Shown: positions 1 through 7,500 of the stretch, in pieces
Position numbering within the stretch: the first letter of the stretch is position 1
How the letters are laid out: each line of letters begins with the position of its first letter
Assembly (NCBI GenBank): GCA_002409785.1
Contig: DHOX01000073.1
Span: forward strand, 27,821 to 42,456
Source of the DNA: Prevotella sp. UBA5379
Lineage (GTDB): Bacteria > Bacteroidota > Bacteroidia > Bacteroidales > Bacteroidaceae
Direction: 5' to 3'
Length of the DNA stretch: 14,636 nt
The notes under the pieces: model-generated
Told to the model about the DNA's origin: nothing
Databases searched by the model: none
Seen by the model: only the letters and a program-made list of their open reading frames with translations
Program-made: the position numbers and the translations under genes

Positions 1-930
1 GAGGCTGAACAAGAGGCTCAGCGGATGCTGCATGTCTATGCTGACTTTGCCGAACAATGGATGGCCATGCCTGTACTCCAGGGGGTAAAAAGTCCTGCAG
101 AGCGTTTCGGAGGCGCCGAAAACACCTATACGATTGAAGCGATGATGCAGGATGGAAAAGCACTGCAAAGTGGGACAAGTCATTTCCTGGGACAGAACTT
201 CGCAAAAAGTTTCGATGTCACCTTCCTGGATAAGGAGAATAAGCCGCAATACGTCTGGGCTACTTCATGGGGAGTATCCACCCGACTCATAGGGGGACTG
301 ATTATGGTACACTCCGATGATAATGGTCTGGTCCTTCCTCCCAAACTGGCTCCGATACAAGTTGTCATTGTCCCTATCGCAAACAATGCTGACCAACTGG
401 CCCCCATTACTGCAAAATTGCAACCTGTGATCGAACAACTTGAAGAATCAGGGATCAGCGTCAAATATGACGATGCTGACAATAAACGTCCGGGATTCAA
501 ATTTGCTGATTATGAACTCAAGGGAGTGCCTGTCCGACTGGTAATGGGGAACAGGGACTTGAAAAACGGTACGATTGAAATCATGCGCCGTGACACTCTC
601 GAAAAGGAAAGTGTTCCTTTTGAGGGCATCGTGAACCGCGTACAGACGCTGCTTGAGGACATTCAGAAAAACATCTTCGATAAGGCTCTGAAATTCCGGG
701 ATGCCCACATCTATGAATGTGACAACTATGATGAATTCAAGGAACGGATAAAGGATGGTGGCTTCTTCCTCTGCCATTGGGACGGCACTGCTGAGACAGA
801 AGCCCAACTCAAAGAGGATACACAGGCAACCATCCGTTGTATTCCGTTCGCCTTCCCTCCCACTCCGGGTAAAGACATGATCAGTGGAAAACCTGCCACC
901 CAAAGGGTCATTGTTGCACGTGCTTACTGA
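1..930 (+). CDS. proS: Prolyl-tRNA synthetase, C-terminal part (5' end outside window)
   Basis: Cytoplasmic class II aminoacyl-tRNA synthetase that charges tRNA-Pro with proline. The frame is open from base 1, so about 309 C-terminal residues are present. The archaeal/eukaryote-like (type 3) enzyme is usually a little under 500 residues, so class II motifs 1 and 2 lie upstream. Visible are the core segment YTIEAMMQDGKALQSGTSHF, the tract FLGQNFAKSFDV, and motif 3 as GGLIMVHSDDNGLVLPP at about residues 98-114. These are followed by the anticodon-binding domain (IQVVIVPI onward) and the type-3 C-terminal domain ending in ARAY. The FFLCHWDGT and TIRCIPF segments are typical of that last domain. 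The gene ends at a TGA and is followed by a strong terminator, so it is transcribed separately from rpsA. The family call is firm; only the N-terminus is missing. Confidence 0.96.
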   Translation, partial: EAEQEAQRMLHVYADFAEQWMAMPVLQGVKSPAERFGGAENTYTIEAMMQDGKALQSGTSHFLGQNFAKSFDVTFLDKENKPQYVWATSWGVSTRLIGGLIMVHSDDNGLVLPPKLAPIQVVIVPIANNADQLAPITAKLQPVIEQLEESGISVKYDDADNKRPGFKFADYELKGVPVRLVMGNRDLKNGTIEIMRRDTLEKESVPFEGIVNRVQTLLEDIQKNIFDKALKFRDAHIYECDNYDEFKERIKDGGFFLCHWDGTAETEAQLKEDTQATIRCIPFAFPPTPGKDMISGKPATQRVIVARAY

Positions 931-1013
931 TCATATATCAATCACTCACGGATGCTGAAAAGCAACTTTTTGCAAGAATCAGAATTTCCGGAAAGAGATA
1001 GTTAAAGATGTTT

Positions 1014-1061
1014 AAAAGGCAAGATAAGTGTCTATGAATCAGAACTCATCTTGCCTTTTTT
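1014..1061 (+). terminator. Intrinsic terminator of proS
   Basis: A perfect 12-bp inverted repeat (AAAAGGCAAGAT at 1014-1025, ATCTTGCCTTTT at 1048-1059) runs into a T tract (1056-1061). The stem can be extended by three pairs after one mismatch. It lies 83 bp after the proS stop and only 3 bp before the rpsA -7 element, so it insulates rpsA from proS. Confidence 0.9.
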
Positions 1062-1064
1062 ATG

Positions 1065-1072
1065 TACCTTTG
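1065..1072 (+). promoter_or_regulatory. Promoter -7 element of rpsA
   Basis: TACCTTTG matches the Bacteroidota primary sigma -7 consensus TAnnTTTG exactly. No clear TTTG was found at the -33 position, where the proS terminator arm lies. The predicted transcription start is near 1079, giving a leader of about 70 nt before the rpsA ATG at 1150. Confidence 0.75.
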
Positions 1073-1078
1073 CAGCCG

Positions 1079-1101
1079 ATGTGGACGAAGAGTGTTCACA
1101 T
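1079..1101 (+). promoter_or_regulatory. Hairpin at the predicted 5' end of the rpsA leader
   Basis: ATGTGGAC (1079-1086) pairs with GTTCACAT (1094-1101): 8 bp including one G-U, around a 7-nt loop. It sits at the predicted transcript 5' end. The rest of the leader (about 1117-1149) is nearly all A and T, including TTAATTTTTTAATTTTTTT just before the ATG. S1 is known to prefer A/U-rich single-stranded RNA, and the E. coli rpsA mRNA is autoregulated. A similar role here is inference. Confidence 0.45.
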
Positions 1102-1149
1102 GTAAACATAAAGTCTTACTTTATTCATTATTAATTTTTTAATTTTTTT

Positions 1150-2922
1150 ATGTCAGATTTAAAGAACGTACAACCATTGGCAGACTTCGATTGGGACGAA
1201 TTTGAAAATGGTTCGAGTGCGAAAGCCAACAAACAAGACCTCGAGAAGGCTTACAACGACACACTGAACAAGATCCAGGAGCATCAGGTAGTAGAGGGTA
1301 CCGTTATCGCCATGGACAAAAAGGAAGTTGTCGTAAACATCGGCTACAAAAGTGATGGCATTATCCCTGCTTCAGAATTTCGTTATAACCCGGATCTGAA
1401 GGTAGGCGACAAAGTAGAGGTTTACGTTGAAAACCAAGAGGACAAAAAAGGCCAACTTGTCCTTTCTCACAAAAAAGCCCGCCTGGCAAAAAGCTGGGAA
1501 AAGATCAATGAGGCTTATGAGAAAGAAGAAGTCATCCAGGGTTATATCGAGAGCCGTACCAAAGGTGGCATGATCGTTGACATCTATGGCATTGAAGCTT
1601 TCCTGCCCGGTAGCCAGATTGACGTTCATCCTATACGTGACTACGACGTTTTCGTAGGCAAGACTATGGAATTTAAAGTTCTGAAGATCAACCAGGAATA
1701 CCGTAATGTAGTGGTTTCCCACAAGGCTTTGATCGAAGCAGAACTGGAGGCCCAACGCAAAGAGATCATCTCACATCTGGAGAAGGGACAGATCCTGGAG
1801 GGTACTGTCAAGAATATCACTTCTTACGGTGCTTTCGTTGACCTCGGTGGTGTTGACGGACTGATTCATATTACAGACCTCTCTTGGGGTCGTGTCAGTG
1901 ATCCACACGAAATCGTCAGCCTCGACCAGAAGATCAAGGTGGTTATCCTTGACTTCGATGAAGAGAAAAAGCGTATCGCACTGGGTCTGAAACAACTTAC
2001 TCCACATCCTTGGGATGCCCTTGATCCTAACCTGAAAGTCGGTGATCATGTTCATGGCAAGGTGGTTGTAATGGCCGATTATGGTGCTTTCGTCGAAATT
2101 GCTCCCGGTGTTGAGGGACTGATCCATGTCAGTGAGATGTCATGGAGCCAGCACCTGCGTTCCGCTCAGGAATTCCTGAAAGTGGGCGATGAAGTTGAAG
2201 CTGTCATCCTGACTCTCGACCGGCAGGAACGGAAGATGAGCTTGGGCATCAAGCAGCTCACTGAGGATCCATGGGAAACGATTGAAGTGAAATATCCTGT
2301 AGGCAGCAAGCATACCGCTAAAGTTCGTAACTTTACTAATTTTGGTATTTTCGTCGAACTTGAAGAGGGTGTTGATGGCTTGATCCATATCAGTGATCTT
2401 TCCTGGACGAAGAAAATCAAACATCCATCTGAGTTCACTACTGTTGGCGCAGACATCGACGTAGTCGTGCTGGATATTGATAAAGAGAATCGCCGGTTGA
2501 GCCTTGGACACAAGCAACTTGAACCCAATCCTTGGGATACCTATGAGACTATTTATACTCCAGGATCAATCCATAAAGGCAAGATCACACAACTAATGGA
2601 CAAGGGTGCCGTAATCACTCTGAATGAAGGTGGTGAAGGTTTCGCTACTCCGAAACATCTTGTAAAGCAGGATGGAAGTAAGGCCAAGGTTGGTGATGAA
2701 CTTGATTTCATGGTTCTTGATTTTGTGAAAGAGACCAAGCGTATCATCCTTTCTCACTCCCGTACATTCGAGGATGTCAAAGATGATTACAAACCAGCCG
2801 CTCACAAGCACAGCACCAAGAAACCTGAAGCTGCACAAATCAATAACGTGGCAGCAGGTACTACCTTGGGTGATATTGATGCTCTTGCCAAACTTAAAGA
2901 GCAAATGGAGAATGACAAATAA
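1150..2922 (+). CDS. rpsA: 30S ribosomal protein S1
   Basis: RNA-binding protein of the small ribosomal subunit that helps recruit and unfold mRNA. The product has 590 residues (E. coli S1 has 557). Six S1 (OB-fold) repeats can be followed at about 43-112, 126-195, 213-283, 297-370, 384-457 and 471-540. Repeats 3-5 are the most canonical, with GAFVDL..GVDGLIHITDLSW, GAFVEI..GVEGLIHVSEMSW and GIFVEL..GVDGLIHISDLSW. Repeats 1, 2 and 6 are more diverged, as expected for ribosome-binding and C-terminal repeats. An N-terminal acidic stretch and a charged C-terminal tail (about 541-590) flank them. The ATG start is supported by the promoter 80 bp upstream and has no Shine-Dalgarno sequence, only an A/T-rich leader, which is normal in this phylum. 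It is a monocistronic unit between two strong terminators. Confidence 0.98.
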   Translation: MSDLKNVQPLADFDWDEFENGSSAKANKQDLEKAYNDTLNKIQEHQVVEGTVIAMDKKEVVVNIGYKSDGIIPASEFRYNPDLKVGDKVEVYVENQEDKKGQLVLSHKKARLAKSWEKINEAYEKEEVIQGYIESRTKGGMIVDIYGIEAFLPGSQIDVHPIRDYDVFVGKTMEFKVLKINQEYRNVVVSHKALIEAELEAQRKEIISHLEKGQILEGTVKNITSYGAFVDLGGVDGLIHITDLSWGRVSDPHEIVSLDQKIKVVILDFDEEKKRIALGLKQLTPHPWDALDPNLKVGDHVHGKVVVMADYGAFVEIAPGVEGLIHVSEMSWSQHLRSAQEFLKVGDEVEAVILTLDRQERKMSLGIKQLTEDPWETIEVKYPVGSKHTAKVRNFTNFGIFVELEEGVDGLIHISDLSWTKKIKHPSEFTTVGADIDVVVLDIDKENRRLSLGHKQLEPNPWDTYETIYTPGSIHKGKITQLMDKGAVITLNEGGEGFATPKHLVKQDGSKAKVGDELDFMVLDFVKETKRIILSHSRTFEDVKDDYKPAAHKHSTKKPEAAQINNVAAGTTLGDIDALAKLKEQMENDK

Positions 2923-2967
2923 GTTTCTGACCTGTCGAAACAAGTCTCAAACTTTCTGGTAAATATT

Positions 2968-3003
2968 AAAAGGTGTATTGCTTAAGGGCAGTACACCTTT
3001 TTT
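2968..3003. terminator. Bidirectional intrinsic terminator between rpsA and the convergent sensor operon
   Basis: AAAAGGTGTATTGC (2968-2981) pairs with GCAGTACACCTTTT (2988-3001) in a 14-bp stem with one U-G pair and a 6-nt loop. It is followed by T's on the + strand (to 3003). On the - strand the same hairpin is followed by TTTTAATATTT, so it can serve both rpsA and the operon arriving from the right. Bases 3004-3173 hold nothing I can name; a start-less open frame there is discussed under findings. Confidence 0.9.
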
Positions 3004-3173
3004 AGTCTCTTGCCTGTCCCCGTCGTTCCAGAGAATAGAGATAAGTACGTCTTGATTTCATCCCATAAGATCAGGACTATTCTGAAGGCCAAAGAGGATT
3101 ACACCGGCCAGCGAATTGGCACTTTAACCATGAAAAAGGGGGAATGCAAGCGCAGGTCCAAGGTCCATCCTTT

Positions 3174-3824
3174 TTAAAACACAAAAAGGAAAGAATAATA
3201 GAGTTGGACTACGACTATATAGATAACAATTAAAGGTGACGCCTTACAGATTCCCACTGTGATACAATCAAAAATATCCGCAAAATTCTGAAAGCGCCCA
3301 CTGATACACCCATAGGTGATTCCCATACCAATCAGCGTCAAACTGATTACCGGGATAAGTCCGGAAAAAAAAGGACCGGGATAAAGATGGCCCGTGATGT
3401 TCAACAGGACAGCATGAGGAATGACTGTAAGGAGTGCCATGACGATCAAGACGACAGAAAACTCAAAAAGGACGAACCTAAAGGCGATCCGCTTCCTGTA
3501 TTCCGTCCTATTCAAATGAAAAACCTGACGGGAAGCGAAAAAGGAATAAAGGCCACTGCTCTTTACGGCACCCCATGCAATGCCCAGCAGTAATAACCAC
3601 ACTAAAAGAGGCTGGCTTAAATTCTTTATGTTCTTCCCTATAAACCATCTGATCCCCTCGCTGCTTAACAAGGAACGAATAGAACTTTCAGGGTCGGCCG
3701 CCGTGAGCAGCCAGGACAAGAGGATGACAACCACCTGGATCATCATCAGGATAAAGATCAGCCATCCTATTCTGTTCTTCCACCGCTTAGACAGTTCTTT
3801 CGTTTGAAACAGATCATTCTTCAT
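3174..3824 (-). CDS. Small polytopic membrane protein resembling the N-terminus of AbgT transporters
   Basis: Product of 216 residues from the ATG at 3824. In-frame alternatives are ATG 3839 (+5 residues) and TTG 3842; all overlap the end of the response regulator gene. About five hydrophobic helices are visible, at roughly 18-40, 71-90, 112-140, 152-174 and 192-213. The first third, LSWLLTAADPESSIRSLLSS followed by EGIRWFI and later GAVKSSGL, closely parallels the start of p-aminobenzoyl-glutamate (AbgT) transporters. In those a first helix is followed by an NLLSxEGLRW-like segment and a GVAExSGL-like turn. AbgT proteins are about 500 residues, so this is less than half a transporter and lacks the transport core. 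It is the last gene of the sensor-regulator operon and is probably translationally coupled to it. It could be a sensor accessory or a target of the pathway. The family resemblance is from memory; the function is unknown. Confidence 0.75.
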   Translation of the reverse strand: MKNDLFQTKELSKRWKNRIGWLIFILMMIQVVVILLSWLLTAADPESSIRSLLSSEGIRWFIGKNIKNLSQPLLVWLLLLGIAWGAVKSSGLYSFFASRQVFHLNRTEYRKRIAFRFVLFEFSVVLIVMALLTVIPHAVLLNITGHLYPGPFFSGLIPVISLTLIGMGITYGCISGRFQNFADIFDCITVGICKASPLIVIYIVVVQLYYSFLFVF

Positions 3825-4539
3825 CTGGATGCAAGTCATCAAGGTCTATAATTCTCAATTGCAGAGCACGGACCACCAAGCGCGTAGCATTCACATTGAT
3901 CCCCCCATTCCCGTTGGGAAAGAGTTTCTGTACCAACTCATTCTGCCGTTTCTCCAGACTCTTTACCCCGAAAGGCATCCCCCGGAGGTTGGTAATCTGT
4001 TCCTTTGTATAACCCAGAGCCAGATGTCTCAGGAAACGCTCATCATATTCATCTATTTCATAGTTTACCAATGCCTCCTGACGCATGACTTTCTGATTGA
4101 CGCTCTTCTTAAAACGGTCGACGATCTTTTCCAGTATGGGTTGGTTGAATACTAATTTCTTACCTGACATGCAAGAGGCCACATCACTCCTGGTCAGCAA
4201 CTCGCCACTTTTGAGAATGATACCGTCACATCCGGCATCCAGCACATCCACCCATAATTTTTCATTGAGAATCTCCCCGGTAAAGATAAGGACCTTCACC
4301 TGAGGGTACATCTCTTTCGTCTGCCTGCAGATCTCAACACCAACAGTCGTACTGCCGCCTAATCCAAGATCAAGCAAGATCAGATCAGGTAACTGCTGTT
4401 TGAGGAGCTTCCAATAGGCAGGTTCACTGTCTGCAGTGCCAATGATTTGTGCTTCAGGGATGTCATTATGAAAGATCCCTTCCGTGCCTCTGAGTTCGAG
4501 AGGCACATCTTCTACTATGACCACTTTAAATTTATCCAT
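3814..4539 (-). CDS. Two-component response regulator, REC domain plus divergent LuxR-like output domain
   Basis: Product of 241 residues. The receiver domain spans about 1-125. The acidic pair is E10-D11, the predicted phosphorylated aspartate is D57 in LILLDLGLGG, and the conserved threonine and lysine are T87 (LIFTGE) and K110 (IILKSGE). After a linker, residues about 165-235 form a helical output domain with ALGYTKEQITNLRGMPFGVK and then SLEKRQNELVQKLF. Its layout recalls the LuxR/NarL helix-turn-helix (GxTxxEIA...TVxxHxxxIxxKL), but it is clearly divergent, with a long tail NVNATRLVVRALQLRIIDLDD. DNA binding is therefore likely but not certain. The ATG at 4539 lies within the 3' end of the sensor gene (25-nt overlap), so the two are co-translated and almost certainly a cognate pair. 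The downstream membrane gene overlaps the 3' end in turn. Confidence 0.9.
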   Translation of the reverse strand: MDKFKVVIVEDVPLELRGTEGIFHNDIPEAQIIGTADSEPAYWKLLKQQLPDLILLDLGLGGSTTVGVEICRQTKEMYPQVKVLIFTGEILNEKLWVDVLDAGCDGIILKSGELLTRSDVASCMSGKKLVFNQPILEKIVDRFKKSVNQKVMRQEALVNYEIDEYDERFLRHLALGYTKEQITNLRGMPFGVKSLEKRQNELVQKLFPNGNGGINVNATRLVVRALQLRIIDLDDLHPDEE

Positions 4540-7500
4540 ATTTTTTTAGGTAAAACCATTTCAATGATGATCCCGGCGACGTTCTGACCGGGTACAGCCT
4601 CAATGCCACAACCTCTGAGATTAGTCAGATCTCCCACTTCTCTTACGATCTGCTTGCAGAGGAGGAAATCAAGATCCTTCGTCAATGGAGTAAAAAGTTG
4701 CCGGCATTCTACTCCGGTAAGATCCATTTTTGGCAAGGGGATATGAATAAGGACATAGGCTTCCCCCTTGTCATGGATTTCCGGTATGATTTTCTTCAAC
4801 CCGCTTTTCTTTTGGAGGATTTCAAAAAGATAGTTCAGGAGGTCCGGGTCCAGTCTGATCTGACCGGTAATCTGCCTGAGCGCCTGTGCCGAGAGAAGGG
4901 AATAAAGTTCTTTATAATAACCGGCAAGTTCACTGATCACTTCGAGATGATGGTCCGAGCCATCAATGAGTTGCTTGATACGTGACGGATAATACATGGT
5001 CTCATGCTTAAGCGTGCTGAGACAGTTATCTAGTACTGCGTTGGAGACATGTAAGCGGGCATCTTCGTAACGAGCCTTTGAAAGTTCGTCCTGAGCCAGT
5101 TCTATGCTCACCTGATGATCATGATAGATTGACATACTCTTCCGCAGGGCTGCGCAGATCTGCTCCACCACCTGATCCAATTGGTCGATGACCTCTCTGG
5201 AATGGAATCCAAAAGCATGGAATTGTATTTCTCTCTTCATCCGTTGATCCCAGAGCCGGTCAATATCTGAGAGTTTTTCCTGATCCGGCAGATCACTCAA
5301 CAAGATCTGGTTAATGCCTCTGATCCTTTCTATGCAGAACCGATAGAACACCCGGTGACGGTAATACAGGAAATAATAAGCGGGGAAGATCGAAAGCAGC
5401 AGCAACAGTAACAGGATGATTGCTACGGTCTTGGAATTTTCCGATTTCTGCATTGTCTGGACATAATCATCGAGTGACTGATCAGAAGAAACCTCACGGA
5501 AGAGTTGGGTATACACCGAATTGTTATAAGTGTATCGAGCCCAGTCATGCAAGGCCAGACAAGCAATGGCACTCTCATTCCTCACATCGAGGATCACGAT
5601 ATAATTCATATCCAGATTATCATGGAACCACTGTATCTCCGGAGGTGTCTGCTCACTCCCTATCGCCTTCATCAATATTTTCCCATGAGGGACCAGTTGG
5701 CGGTAGACGGCATTCAGATAGTAGCGGGTACTGTCCGCAAAAGCCAGAGCCCGGTGATAATGCCCATAGATATTTGAGAAATAGACGCTATCCGCAAACT
5801 GGGAGGCTTTATGCGAGAACAAGACCTTCAAGCCATAAGGAGAACTATGCGTAACGGCTTTTTCAGAAAGGGCCGCAAGTTTACGATTCGAAGGCAACGT
5901 CTTTTCATGAGCATGAAGGATTCCCGTACAGAGGGTAAAAAAGAGGATCAGCGGCAGCAGCAGCATTCTCAGGTGTACCGCCCCTTTGGGTAACCGGAAG
6001 GAGAAACAGGACCCCTTTCCCAGTTCGCTCTGAGCAGAAATGCTGCACACGCGGAACAGGCTGCTCGTTTTCTTATATTTCTCAATAATCCCCTTACAGT
6101 TCAGTAGTCCGAATCCATGGCTGTATTTCTTTTCTACATTCGGTACCGGCTGCTCGTCACTGATGATTGCCTTATGGTCAAAGATATGTTCTACCTGTTC
6201 CGGAGTCATCCCTTTGCCCGTATCAGAGACACAAATTTCCACATAGTCAGCGCTTTCATGGGCAGATATGGTCACCCTTCCTCCCTTCTGGACGAATCTC
6301 CGGGCGTTGTCTGCCATCGTATTGATCATAAACAGGGTCAGCGTCCGGTCGGCCTTGACTATGGCCTCTGTTTTCTCTACCGTAAAAATGATACCCCGTA
6401 TCTGGAAAGCCATACTCCCCTTCCGCACAATATCGAATACGGATTCAACAGGGAAACTCTCGATATGCAAACTCAACTGTCCCTGGCGGAGCTGTATCCA
6501 ATGTGTGAGGACCGCATTGTCCTGATTGATCTGATTCGTGAGTTCACCGATATACTGATAACGAGACTTCCGCGTCTCCTGACTGCCTGTCCCCGCCTGG
6601 AGGCGGTGCAGTTCATTGATGATCTGGTCAATAAAGGGTGTGATGCTGATGACCAGTTGGACTTTAGCCCGCTGCTCAAGATACTTCTGTTTGTTTTTCA
6701 GAATATGTTCCTGCGTGATCAATGTATCCTCATGGATCTCTTCATACCTGTCATTCAAGCCATCCATGCACTGGTCATTCTTTACCTTCCATTGCCGTAG
6801 AGGCTGGAGCAATTCATCAATAGAATTTTCCTTATCGCTTTTCCTCCTCAAACGGTCAAACACAAAAAGAAGAACGATGAAGAAGGTGATCATTAAGATA
6901 ACGGCCACGATCATCGTATTCAACTGGGCCGCATTCTCATTCAATTCTGCCGCCCTGGCTTCCATGAGACGGTCCTGCCGCGTTTGTTCCTGCAAATCGA
7001 GATAGATGTTCCGGTTATAATCGCTGGCCTGTTTGTCATTGACGGCAGAATATGCCATGCTCAACTGTTCCCTGATTGAGGCTACAAGATCTGGTGCCTG
7101 TTCTATTCTCCTGTTGCGTAAGGCCCGGTTCAGACAGATCAAGGCAGAACGATAATCGCCTATTGCCCAGTAATTACGCCCCAGGGTACGATAAGCCCCG
7201 GCGATTTGATACACATCACCATAGCGGATAAAAAGGTTCAGTGAGCGTTGTGCCAGATTCCCTGCCAGGAGTTGATAAGGCATGTTATCTACATTCAGCA
7301 GTTCTATTGCCGGCAAATTATTGTGAATCAGGAAGTCACGGATTTTCGGCGACTGCATGTGTTCACTGATCGCCTCCAGGGAGTTTGCCACCCAGTAAGG
7401 ACTACGGAAGACATTAGCAAAATAAAAGCAACGCACCAGATAATCAAATTCCGTCTGGGCGATCTGTTCCGGTGTTCCATGGGTGATGACTCCTCCCTCA

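Noticed and set aside
448..903. - strand frames within proS and rpsA
   Set aside because: Antisense shadows of conserved coding regions, without promoters or credible products.
3168..3190. Inverted repeat TCCTTTTT/AAAAAGGA at the end of the small membrane gene
   Set aside because: An 8-bp A/T-rich stem without a T tract on either side; the bidirectional terminator at 2968-3003 is the better end for this operon.
6117..6800. 227-residue frame on the + strand within the sensor gene
   Set aside because: Antisense shadow of a firmly identified HATPase coding region.
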